Source of the DNA: Fasciolopsis buskii
Taxonomy: Eukaryota; Platyhelminthes; Trematoda; Plagiorchiida; Fasciolidae
Direction: 5' to 3'
DNA length: 64,000 nt
NCBI GenBank assembly: GCA_008360955.1
Contig: LUCM01000819.1
Location: 158,634 to 222,633 of the forward strand
Shown: positions 11,506-22,349 of the stretch, piece after piece
How the letters are laid out: each line of letters begins with the position of its first letter
How positions within the stretch are numbered: position 1 is the first letter of the stretch
Made by a program: the position numbers and the translations under genes
The notes under the pieces: generated by a model
Database searches by the model: none
Told to the model about the DNA's origin: nothing
Seen by the model: the letters and a program-made list of their open reading frames with translations, nothing else

Positions 11506-12889
11506 CTGCACAAAATAACAATGGATGAGGAAGGGAAATTGGAAATGACTTGTGAATGAATCGGCATTGTCTATTATGAACGATAAACTTGAGTTCCATT
11601 CTAATGATGAAGAATACAATTGGAAGTTCTACAATATGCAATCAAAATCATTTTCGAGAAACATGCGTTCCTGTATTTCCAAGAAATGATTATAATACTT
11701 CTTTATATTCATGTATCAGTAATGCTATGAACCGATTTAAATAGAAACAATAATAATAATAACAATTTGTTCTTTCTGTTGTGCATTAAGCAACGAATGC
11801 ACTGTATTTATGGAAGGAGGGCGCGACCGTGGAAAAGCAAACGAATGGGGCGGTAGTCGGCGGTCGGGAGGTTGGATTTGCCGAGTTCCACGTGCACATT
11901 CCGCAACTGAACTCGCCTGACTTCAGCCGATAAAGGTTTTTAAAGAATTGATGTCTCTGATTTTATTTCACTGACTATGAGCCTCCTCAAACTGATTTCG
12001 TATGACTCATATAACCTTAGAACATACACCTCCAGATTATACACCAATGGGCAAAGTTTACGAAGTAGCAACTGCACAATGCGGAAGGATTCAGACGCAA
12101 GGACTAGTTGGCTCCTTTTCAACCAATCTTATTCAGTGTTCGCCAACAACATCCACCTGTTCTAGCGTATACACTTATTCGCCCCTATAGAAATCTAGCA
12201 GCCCTTACTTGTGTCGATCAATCAGAAGCCATCACTTCAACAGTGATCTGCTCTTTGATTCGGGGGTGACATTTTGTTTTTCAGAATAACTTACCTTGAC
12301 GTAAGACAAGAATTATCTACCTTCTAAACGTACACTACTTTGCGGATTTAATGTGTATATGACTGGACTTTTATTATTCGCCCATTTAGTAGTACAAATT
12401 CCAACGTGAATATAACCCAATAATCAGATGTTTGTTCTAAGGTTCTGCAAATGACTCGCATGGATGTGAAACGGACGGAGGTCTTAAGATTTCACGGAAA
12501 TTCGACTGGATGATCCAGATGTAAAAATGCTTTGAGACTAGTGAAAATTTGCAGAGATGGCGATTTCCGCTTGTGTATTCTTCTTCAGGTTTTCATGTCC
12601 GCTTTCGTCCTTGTCTATTGGACCACTGGGTAATAGGTTGAACAGTCCAATACAAGGACCGTAGCACCATCATAATATTAATGGCTGGTCACTTGTTTCA
12701 CTAACGCCCTAAAGAACAGTTTGATCTTTCTCGCAACCTGGTTCCATACTAGTTTCTAGTATAGCTCAAGGAAAGTGACTAGGCAATGAATTCGATTTCT
12801 ACAAGTTAACAGTGAAAACCCTATGACCCTTTCTTGCTAATTTTCCCTAAATTCTGGAAATTGTTTGTCAGATGTTGATAATACAAATG
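11506..12889. other. Intron sequence, nothing recognised
   Basis: Contains a short AAT-rich tract near 11745-11765 and a GC-richer patch at 11820-11920. No repeat family or coding signal is recognised. Confidence 0.5.
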
Positions 12890-13090
12890 ATTCATCTTGT
12901 GATATCGATGCTCAGTTTGCCGTTAAGAAATCATGGAAGCACCGTGCACCTGTTTCATCCGTCATAGGAATCAGCAGCAACACACTTGCATCATGCCCCA
13001 ACTGAGACGCGAATCCGGGACGAACCACTGTGAATCAAACGCTTTAACCATCAAGCTCCCGAGCAGGCTGCTGAAGATCTTGTTGAACTG
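12890..13090 (-). repeat. tRNA-derived SINE, family B, minus-strand copy of an inverted pair
   Basis: On the minus strand the head reads GAGCTTGATGGTTAAAGCG (A-box-like), then GGTTCGTCCC and GGATTCGCGTCTC (B-box-like). The tail has GCTGCTGATTCCTATGACGG, ATGAAACAGGTGCACGGTGC and TTCCATGATTTC. It aligns along its whole length with 24645-24856, including the outermost ATATCACAAGATG end. A facing copy starts at 13303. Confidence 0.72.
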
Positions 13091-13302
13091 AATTTTGGTA
13101 TCACATGACGAATAATTTTCAGTACCATATAACCCGCTGTTAAATCTGATTGAGATAAGCTCTGTCAGAAGTATTTGAATCCGCCTACATACATAGGCAG
13201 GGAAGTCAGCAGCCTGTGGGAGTCGATTATTGTACCCTAGTGGTCCGCGACTCTGTGAATCAGTAGCAAATATATGCAATACCATCCAACCATTGATAGC
13301 CC

Positions 13303-13445
13303 GACACGGCGCTTTATGGTTAAAGCGTTTGATTCACAGTCGTTCGTCTCGGATTCGCGTCTCATTTGTGTCGTGATGCATGTGTGTTGCTGCTGATTCC
13401 TATGACGGAAGAAACAGGTGCACGGTGCTTTTATTATTTCATAAT
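13303..13445 (+). repeat. SINE family B, plus-strand copy facing 12890-13090
   Basis: It reads GCTTTATGGTTAAAGCGTTT, then GATTCACAGTCGTTCGTCTC, GGATTCGCGTCTC, GTTGCTGCTGATTCCTATGA and GAAACAGGTGCACGGTGCTT. This is the same order as the minus-strand neighbour with few differences. The two heads face each other across about 212 bp. Confidence 0.72.
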
Positions 13446-15365
13446 GGTGTTAATTTCGAGTGTTGAACAATTTTGTGAACCATATACTTTCTTATCCCTA
13501 ACACTGAGCGCAATTTGATTAGTGAGCTACATTTAGACTACCAGTGTGAATGCTAAGAATTACTTTTAGCAGAAACGACACCCCACTCAGTGAACTATCA
13601 ACTATTTTATTGATTTTCTCCACGTTCTCCTCAGATGAATCAGTTATGCAAAAGTACCTATCGATGTAACGTTCAGCCAGTCTGTGGTTGGCTACTTGTG
13701 GTTTTATTCGGTAGTTTTAGGAACAGGAAACATTACAGCTAGTTTCACCAGCCTTCTAGGTCATTGTTCTAGGAAGCCCAAAAATGTTTGCATTTTGCCA
13801 ACTGGAATTTCAAAGATCGTACTTAAATTTCCTTTCGCTGTCCAAGCAACAGCAATTGATCACCTTGTCGGACGCCGGGAGTTAGTATTTAGGGGATCTA
13901 GCTACTGAAGCGGTAGTATCGATATTCGACCCTATGATACTGAAGAACATCTGTCGCTGATTCATTGTCTAAAACTTTAAAGTCATTGGTCAACAATCCT
14001 ATAAAGAGGAGAATATGATCAACTCAAAGACGATATTCTGAGGCTCAATAAATAAAAATGTTAGATTTAATACACCTAGATATCACAGCTTGGAATTGCC
14101 ATGTGAAACAATTCCTCATTAGCAGTTAATTTCAGTTGCTCAAATGAAAACGGTTTACTCTGGTAACTTTTGGGACCGCTTTTGACAAACATGCTCACTA
14201 AGACGATTCTATGCAAGCTGCCTATAGCAACGAGTATTGTATTGCACGACCTTGTGCTACCATTCAGTAAATGCGGCATCTTGTCCTCGTCAACTTCCGC
14301 TCACAATATTTTCACATTCCTACGTTGCATTTACAAACAATTGCACTCTCATGGAGGGAGGCTGTCTCGGAATACCACAGCATATGTGCCGCCCAAATAC
14401 CCGTTATGTTCTACAATATCCGTGACGATCAGACCCCTAGTGCATTCTATGCAGTTTTTGAAGAGAAACAATGAATTTAAGCAAATACAACAGTTAGCCA
14501 TATCGACCAGTCCCAGGCATTTTATTCCAGAGTAAATTATTATGCATAGGCGGAATCTACTCTACAAACAAAATACATGTGATCAGCACATATCTGACTT
14601 GTACAGCTATCTCACTATGGAATGTTTGTTTTCACCTTTTCCAACGAAACCTAATTCAACACAGCAGGAAGGATTCGTATCCGGGATCTCTTAGCACATT
14701 CCAGGACTAGGGGAAACGGTGCACACAGAACTGAATTCTAGCAGTGATGCGTTATCAAATGATTCTGCACTAACTTGCCTTCAGCATAGTGACCACATAA
14801 ATCGGGGTATTCCATTGGCTCTCTAACTTTTCATTCAAACTAGCATGCATCTTTCGAATTACAAATTTAAAATGAAATCCGCCTGAAGCTTCTCCGATAA
14901 TTTTCAACGTGCATTTAACGGCAACGGCGGTAGAAGCGCATTATTCTTCAGTATTTTACACCGTAGGTCACATTTGTCAGAAACATTCGAGGAGTATTCT
15001 TATTCGTAAACCGTGCAGAACCCGCATTATGTTCTTATCCTTCGCACTGAGGAGGCAGTCAGTTTGGGTTTTGATAGACATTTTATAATGTCCGCCATTA
15101 GGGTTTGGAATCTGACAGTAGGAGGGACGTTTCCTCCGCATTTGGGACTCGAATTCTGATGTGGAAATTGTGATGCATGAATTGCTGGCACTGTCATTCC
15201 TCCAGAAGAAACGTGAATATTTTCGACATTTGAACACCGTTTTCTTCGCTTCATTGGTAGAATATGATGGGACATTATTTTGCTAACTCAGCATTTAGGC
15301 ATAACGTACTGGCTCCTATGGTCCAGTCTTTAGAATGAACACCAAATCAGAATAGGTAAGGGTGG
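13446..15365. other. Intron sequence, nothing recognised
   Basis: Overlapping frames of 60-121 codons near 14170-14535 lack any family signature. No repeats were recognised. Confidence 0.45.
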
Positions 15366-15608
15366 CCGGTACTTGTTTTGCGCATACCCGCAGCCAGACT
15401 GTCTCGCTGGGCGTTGATTTCAGGGACAGGTGACGGTTGTAAAATGGATCGAGGTGGTCAGTCGAAGAAGTGAGTAAGAAGTATGGAAGCCTTAATCAGT
15501 GGATTGGCTGGTGTATATGCAATGAGACTATCGAGTTGGAGTGCACGATAACCCTGAAGTGATGGTTGGAAACGACAGTTGATATGGTTCAATGTTGCAG
15601 TCAGTGGC
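15366..15608 (+). repeat. Dispersed repeat C, copy 1
   Basis: The segment is almost identical to the reverse complement of 34372-34611, with only about a dozen differences over some 240 bases. Shared blocks include CAGCCAGACTGTCTCGCTGG, GGTGACGGTTGTAAAATGG and GTGCACGATAACCCTGAAGT. No coding potential or terminal structure identifies the class. Near-identity between copies 19 kb apart implies recent dispersal, probably a fragment of a transposable element. Confidence 0.8.
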
Positions 15609-16174
15609 TACCTTTCTTCTGCATGGTTAATCAATCTAATACATTTCAGACTACCACTTACCTTTACTCGTTGTTTATTCTGCTTGCGTGGGTGGTGCTA
15701 TGTAGCAGCACTGGAAACTAATGCACGCCGGTGCAAGATTAATGGTTCAGCAAAATGAATATGCAACTCTTCTCTCACACACTATAAGCCTATTTGCGTA
15801 CTATGAAAGATGCACTCCCTGACGCCTTGAGCTTTTCAGTCAGCAGAACGGAGTACCCCACGTACCGCATCAGTTGATACCAAAAATCTGAATGAGGGAC
15901 ACCTTCTCTAATAGACTGGACCAAAGGAATCCGGACAAAGTCCTAATGATTTTCCCGTGGTCTAACTTTGTGGGAAATTCTTAGGATGCCAACGTGGAGG
16001 CCACGAATGAGTGGAAATCCCGTAATCAATCATTGTGGGTGTTGATTCCAACATAAGTAAGAGGTCCAGTTTAACAGACTATCGTTCTTGTAACTCAAAG
16101 CTGGCCAAAGCAGGACAGAGGTCCTTTCAGCTTCTGCTGCGACGGGGAATAAGTTGTAATGTTTATTTTAGAAC
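15609..16174. other. Intron sequence, nothing recognised
   Basis: No coding, RNA or repeat signal was found. Confidence 0.5.
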
Positions 16175-16352
16175 TTTTATTTTTTTTATCTTTTACTTCC
16201 TTCATTAATGAAACAACAATGTACTTCGTTTTTCAGGAAGGGGGCCGCGTCCAACAAAAGGTTACTAAGCAGGGAGTTGACCGATGGTGGGAGGATTCGA
16301 ACGCGCGACCCTCACGTCCAAACGCCACGACCTTATCCGTGTGGCCGGAGTC
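16175..16352 (-). repeat. tRNA-derived SINE, family A, copy 2
   Basis: Minus-strand reading gives an A-box region (GGCCACACGGATAAGG), then CGTTTGGACGTGAGGG, then a degenerate B box (CGCGTTCGAATCC). The spacer, GC-rich block and TTCATTAATGAAGGAAGTAAA tail match copies 1, 3 and 4. Confidence 0.75.
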
Positions 16353-19300
16353 CAACACTTTAGCTGAACAGGGATGTGTTGTAAACGGTTATCTGTCTGT
16401 TCTGTTGTTGTGGGTTAGGTACCACTTGTCACGGCATCGTGTGAAATGTAATTTTTTAACAAGATCGAATCCCCTGGGTTGTTTAACATGAGGTGACATT
16501 GCATTTCCCGTTCAGTGAGAGAAAGTAATTTATAGCTTTAGGCAAGAGACAGTAGCTGAGTTGCTACTTGAGTATATATGTATATAACACCTGCTAAAGA
16601 AAAAGCATGTCGCCAGCTTGACAATGACAACTAAACGGAAATAGGCAGGAACTAGATAAAAGAAGGAAAAATAATAAATTGTGAGATCACTAGCTTTGTT
16701 TATTTTGTCGCATTTTCATCATATACATTTTGAGATTTTCTATTCTGTTATCTCTGTTTTTTGAGGAATTGCCACAGAAAAGTCGTCAACCTTTTGCGAA
16801 CTAAAATGTAAAGCAATACAGTCCCCTTCAATAACAGTTTGACTTTCAGCTCTCTTTGTGTGCTCTGAGCGAAATTCTGGTGACGTTTTGCGTCGAAGTT
16901 TCCAATTTTGAAAACCTTATCTAGAAGATTGGAATTCAAATCTGTGCAGGTCTGGAAGAAACCAGTTCGTTGAAACTAATATACACACTTTTCCCCCCAG
17001 TAAATGTTAGGTCAAACGGTCTATTGTTGAAGACTTAAGTGAACCTTTACAAAATGATATTCTTACACGTGTAGGCAAGTTTTCACACACCACACTTTAC
17101 ACTCCCGTTGTGCACTGGCACAATAAACCTAGGCCCTAATTTGGCTACCGATTTCAAAATTCCTCGGCATTTCTAATCTAGGAAGTTTTTAGACAATTTG
17201 CGCAAACGGTGAAACATGCGATAATAAATTGGTACCCGAACTGCCTTCACTGTTAGCCCGAATGCCGGAGATAAAAAGGCATGAAAATTCGCCATAAACA
17301 TTTAACTACTACTAATACTTCAAGAAGGAGTACCGGAAAGCGAGACAGCGCTAGTTACAACCGGGCAGAAGAAAAATTGCGTTCGACGGTTTAGGAAAAC
17401 GTCATTTTCCAACTCCACACGGCAGAATTTGAAGGTTCTGCAAGGTCACGAAATGCAGTTTTTTCTCTCTGGCAAGGCTATGTCCGGATGACTGTGGGAC
17501 GGAGTACTAATTTGGAATGTGCCGGTTTCTCTTGTCATGTGACAGAAGTGCTCAAGACATTTCACTCATTGCAGTTCCCATTTAAGACGGAAAGAGAAAA
17601 GACGAAATCTAAAATATGTTAGGGTATAAGAATCCGGTGGGCAATCAATTATGAAATTTGTTTTAATAAGCGAGAAGAGATTCGAAGTATGCAGTAGAAA
17701 AATTGTGCATCACGTAGTTTCTCCTGTGTAGTTCTTCTGACTCGGCCACAACGTTCTCAGTAGGATTTGCTGCTCACTAACCCTTTTTCTTTAGGCCGTG
17801 TTTAACTTTGCCAAAAGCTTTCTTTACAAGTCTAATCGAGCCAAGTCGAGTCAGACATCGGACAACCAGAGTGTACAGTCCACTGCATTGGATAACCAAG
17901 TTGATTTCAACAAAGCGGTGTTATGCTTTGACCGGATTAACAATGAATAGTCGAAGATTCAGTATGTTTGCATATTATTATAAATGGTAATTATAACTGG
18001 ATCGCCTTTTCAATGATTTGCTGACTAGTATAACGTGAGGATTATTGACCATGTGAAGAAAGTGGAGCTTGATTAGACATACTCTTACTAAAATAGCATA
18101 ATAAAAGTATTTTTATGTTACTGTTAGTAATACAAATGTCAATCCTATTTTCATTCATAACTGAACACTTTTAATCTATCAGTAGATATCGTTATACGGC
18201 GGCTGGCCGAAGATTAGCACTGTAATTCGGTTGGATTATCGAATTTATAAGAGAACCTTCGAGGAAAATACGCATAATTAATTGTCTAAAGTGACATTTA
18301 CAAAAATAACAATTTGGGGAACGAAAACAGTTCTAATCTTTGGGGCTGGACTCGTTAAAAAGGTACTACTCTGCACAGTTTCGTCTTTTTTGGTTGAAAC
18401 AATCTAGCTGAATTGGGATAGAAATAATCCTTGAAAAGTAACATATCGTTGTATGCGACTCAACACATCTGGTTGGCCAAGTCGAGTCATCTAACGGTGA
18501 CCAGTGAATATGCCTATTGGCAAATTTGAAACAGATCGCAGTTTTCGCTCTCGGGAACTGAGTTAGAAATTTGAGTTCTAGATCGTGAAAAGAAGGCGAT
18601 TAATAATCAAGAAAGCTACACCGGATTTCGCTATTTATCCCTAACTAGAAAGATCACTTTGTCCTGATTCCGGGGTGAATGTGAATGATCATCGCAATAG
18701 CGTTTATTTCACCAGTTCGTTCTTCTCTCTCTCGGATCCGAGTGATCCAGCTGGTGTCCAGTTACAGTGTCATTCTGGAGCGTGAAAGATATATTTTGAA
18801 GATAAACCGGAAAGTTTGGCAAAACCGTGAAAGAAACTAGTTTTTCCCAAAGATCGTTTCTCACTTACCAATTGTATCCCTCGTAAATGGCTTATCAAAC
18901 TAGACTGAAGGAGGGGTAGAAAAGAAACGTTTCTACGCTTACGTCAGCATCCGATCACGGCATTCTGCGTAAAAAAAGAATGCAGATAATTTGTCCGACA
19001 AAACACCGATAAAAAACGGGTTAAATATCTATGTTTTCCAGTTGTCGACAAAACCCAGTGTTATCGTGTTAAGAAATTTTCCGGGTAATTTAGCAAAGGT
19101 ACTAAAAGATTGTATATATGTATACATGTCATATGATAATGTTCTTTTTGAAATTTATTTCTTGCGTTATATCAGTTGTAACCGAATGCCGGGGTCTCCG
19201 GAACATTTTCCGAGAAAGGAGTTGATTACATAAGACAGTTTGATGCAATGCCGAGATTATGATTCACGGAATCTGAACTTGTTTCCCAACAGATAGTTTT

Positions 19301-19527
19301 CCTGGCTACAGTGAATGGAATTTTCTAGGCAATTGTAACCAAATGGTTTCACCCAGAAAATCTGCCAGCTATTAGGCATAAAATGGAGTGACGTGAACTG
19401 GTACACGACTGCTAAACTTGTTTAGTGGGCACTGTCGTCAGCATGAATTCCTCGTCTGAAATATTTTGTCGCTATGACATCCAAAGATGTGAACAAGCGT
19501 AAAAGTTATTTTTTGTTTGAATTGAGG
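16353..19527. other. Intron sequence, nothing recognised
   Basis: AT-rich sequence without convincing exons, RNA genes or repeats. Confidence 0.5.
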
Positions 19528-19683
19528 ATAAAAACGACTGGAACAGAGGTGCATTCCTACCAAATTGGGCAAAAAAGACAGATTTTGACCAAACTGTTTG
19601 TGTTTCAGGTTCATTCTAGAGAATGTGAGAAAGAAAGGTCATTCTAAATTGTCATTAACAGACTCATTTTGCAATTAACTGTA
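19528..19683 (+). repeat. Assembly-duplicated block A, first copy
   Basis: The 156 bases recur at 20537-20692 with a single visible mismatch near the end. The second copy starts immediately after the lone N at 20536, which points to overlapping contigs rather than a biological tandem duplication. Confidence 0.85.
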
Positions 19684-19818
19684 AAAGTTAGAACTTTTCC
19701 AACGAGGTTGCCCCCTATCTGGGTCAACTGAAAACCATTATATCAAGATTCGTGTAGAAATCTGGGCTCGATGCCAAAGCATATTGTTGATGTACGACGA
19801 AAATAAAGCGGCTGATGA

Positions 19819-20088
19819 ATGCTGACGCCAATTTTCGAGCTGATTCGGGGAGTGAAGCAGAACGGTTACTTGGTAACAATCACGGCTACTCGACCACAAG
19901 CAAATGCTGCAAGTATTTTAGTGGAATTGATGCTGACATTAACTGAATCGCAGTTCACTGATGTGCACGAGGTGACAGTGGTTGGATTTGGCTGTTTGAA
20001 CGTGAATGATCCAGCTAAATACCAGAAGGATATAAAAGAAATGTGTCAAAAAATAAAGAAAATATCAGGGATTGGGTATACAAAATAA
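19819..20088 (+). other. Unrecognised 89-codon open frame, present in both copies of block B
   Basis: The frame opens MLTPIFELIRGVKQNGYLVT and contains VELMLTLTESQFTDVHEV and VVGFGCLNVNDPAKYQKDIK. Its composition is balanced and protein-like rather than low-complexity. It has a stop immediately upstream of the ATG and no obvious splice sites. The copy at 21613-21843 is identical for about 71 codons, then ends early because about 30 bases are missing. It runs antisense to the host gene. It could be an unknown transposon fragment, a nested exon or chance; no function is assigned. Confidence 0.25.
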
Positions 20089-20166
20089 GCCCACATCTAA
20101 TTACCTACAAACATGTTTCGCCAAAAATCCATCTGTTTATCTGTCCATTTCTTTATTGATTCAGCT

Positions 20167-20181
20167 AGATATATATCTATC

Positions 20182-20224
<43 letters not shown>

Positions 20225-20332
20225 CTCGCTGTCAATTTGTGTATATTAATAAATCCATCTATCTTTTCATCTATCTATCTATCTACCTACCTACTTATCT
20301 GTCTATCTACCTATCTGTCTATCTATATCTCT
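20167..20332. repeat. Compound microsatellite (TA)n and (ATCT)n
   Basis: A long TA run (about 20189-20223) and an ATCT/ACCT/GTCT tract (about 20268-20332) flank a short unique spacer. It recurs at 21946-22142. Confidence 0.9.
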
Positions 20333-20535
20333 GGCTTTCTGTTCATTCGCTGATTTCCGTCTATCTGTCATCATTCAATGTCTATCTTGTTGATTCTCTC
20401 TCTCTCTCTAATTATCTCCTTCTGACTTTCGGCAATTTCATTTTTCACCGTCCATATATTCTAGATGTCCTTCGTAACCCTGCCCTCTCTGCCGTATTTT
20501 TTGCTTAGTTTTTTAACGGTTTCATGGACGTCTGT

Positions 20536-20536
20536 N
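20536..20536. other. Single-N contig join
   Basis: A lone N separates block B from a second start of block A. The equivalent position in the other copy of block B (22350) is C and continues into unique sequence, so the N marks an artificial join. Confidence 0.85.
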
Positions 20537-20692
20537 ATAAAAACGACTGGAACAGAGGTGCATTCCTACCAAATTGGGCAAAAAAGACAGATTTTGACCA
20601 AACTGTTTGTGTTTCAGGTTCATTCTAGAGAATGTGAGAAAGAAAGGTCATTCTAAATTGTCATTAACAGACTCATTTTGCAATAAACTGTA
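20537..20692 (+). repeat. Assembly-duplicated block A, second copy
   Basis: Same as 19528-19683 except for one base near the end (CAATAAACTG versus CAATTAACTG). It ends at the CTGTA where unique sequence begins. Confidence 0.85.
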
Positions 20693-21476
20693 GAAGGCAT
20701 AATGATCACACTGCGCTATTGCATTTGTCAGATGGATTTTACCGGTTTAATTAATAATTGTTCTATTTAAATTTCGCGGAGGGCTCAACATGTGACTAGT
20801 ATTGCACTTGAAAATGGTTAGCATGTTTCCACTAGAAGTAATAATACCACGAAAGCTGAGAATTTCAGTCACCGAGCTCAAAATGCTCCCTATTTTATCT
20901 CTGCCTGTTGTCATCCTGCGTATGTTGTTTATTGCAAAACTGATTTTTCAGCTTGCCTCAGAGGCTTTTGAACCTGAGCACACCAGTTCGTCATGAACAG
21001 TGGCAAGTGGGTTTTGTGGCTTTGCCCTGAATTTCGCATGCTGGCCTTTCCTTTATCGTTCAAGTTCACTGCAAGTCTGTTCAACGACCATACTACTAGC
21101 TTCGGGCTTACAATCACGAGTTTTCCCTGCAGCCATCGCTTTGCTTTTGTTTTCTGCCGGTAACATTGTTATTTTTCTTTGGAAATTGCATCGAATGTTC
21201 CCATTCCTGAAAAGTTTGCTCTTCTATTTCATGTGCAACTAGTTAATCATTGTCAAAGACTTCTATCACCCGGCTATTATGCAGTCTTCATCTTACCCGA
21301 CCGACAGGTAAACTGATGAAACACCTTATTCGTTCGTGGTTCCCACAAATTTTCATTCTTTCGATTATTTAATCAACTAAATATACCCTTATATTATTGT
21401 TCTCTCAGCATCTCCTTCGTAGTCCTATCTGATCAAACTAATTTTAGGCGACATTCCATGCAGACAACGTCCTGTA
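20693..21476. other. 784-bp segment present in one allele and absent from the other, flanked by CTGTA
   Basis: Blocks A and B are contiguous in the first copy (CTGTA at 19679-19683). In the second, A ends CTGTA (20688-20692) and B restarts at CTGTA (21472-21476). This is either a 784-bp insertion with a 5-bp target duplication or a deletion between 5-bp direct repeats in the other allele. No terminal inverted repeats, poly-A tail or recognisable protein is seen inside; 64- and 80-codon frames at 20802 and 21000 have no signature. Confidence 0.65.
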
Positions 21477-22349
21477 AAAGTTAGAACTTTTTCAACGAGG
21501 TTGCCCCCCTATCTGGGTCAACTGAAAACCATTCTATCAAGATTCGTGTAGAAATCTGGGCTCGATGCCAAAGCATATTGTTGATGTACGACGAAAATAA
21601 AGCGGCTGATGAATGCTGACGCCAATTTTCGAGCTGATTCGGGGAGTGAAGCAGAACGGTTACTTGGTAACAATCACGGCTACTCGACCACAAGCAAATG
21701 CTGCAAGTATTTTAGTGGAATTGATGCTGACATTAACTGAATCGCAGTTCACTGATGTGCACGAGGTGACAGTGGTTGGATTTGGCTGTTTGAACGTGAA
21801 TGATCCAGCTAAATACCAGAAGGATATAAAGATTGGGGTATAACAAAATAAGCCCACTCTAATTACCGCCTACAAACATGTTCGCCAAAGAATCCATCTG
21901 TTATACTGTCCAGGTTCTTATTGGTATTCAGCTGTGGAGGATATGTATCTATCTGTATTTCTATATATATAAGTATATATATATATATTATATTATATAT
22001 AGTATCTCGCTGTCAAGTTTGTGTATATTGAATAAATCCATCTATATTGNNNNNNNNNNNNNNNNNNNNNNNNNATCTTTTCATCTATCTATCTATCTAC
22101 CTACCTACTTATCTGTCTATCTACCTATCTGTCTATCTATATCTCTGGCTTTCTGTTCATTCGCTGATTTCCGTCTATCTGTCATCATTCAATGTCTATC
22201 TTGTTGATTCTCTCTCTCTCTCTAATTATCTCCTTCTGACTTTCGGCAATTTCATTTTTCACCGTCCATATATTCTAGATGTCCTTCGTAACCCTGCCCT
22301 CTCTGCCGTATTTTTTGCTTAGTTTTTTAACGGTTTCATGGACGTCTGT
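21472..22349 (+). repeat. Assembly-duplicated block B, second copy, with gap
   Basis: Counterpart of 19679-20535. It carries extra single-base differences around 21860-22030, loss of about 30 bases near 21833, and 25 N inside the microsatellite, consistent with low-quality sequence at a contig edge. Confidence 0.85.
22050..22074. other. Scaffold gap (25 N)
   Basis: A run of 25 N inside the ATCT microsatellite. The first copy of block B shows that little sequence is likely to be missing. Confidence 0.95.

Larger units (their letters stand above)
19679..20535 (+). repeat. Assembly-duplicated block B, first copy
   Basis: This block recurs at 21472-22349. The copies agree closely outside the microsatellite, where the second is messier (extra bases, 25 N). 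In the first copy block B follows block A directly; in the second they are separated by 784 bp. Confidence 0.85.

Noticed and set aside
11322..11641. Two other minus-strand frames over the last channel exon (81 and 83 codons)
   Set aside because: They overlap the exon whose frame carries the family motifs and have no signatures of their own.
19528..22349. True tandem duplication of a 1-kb segment
   Set aside because: The lone N exactly at the repeat boundary and the low-quality-looking second copy fit unmerged overlapping contigs better.
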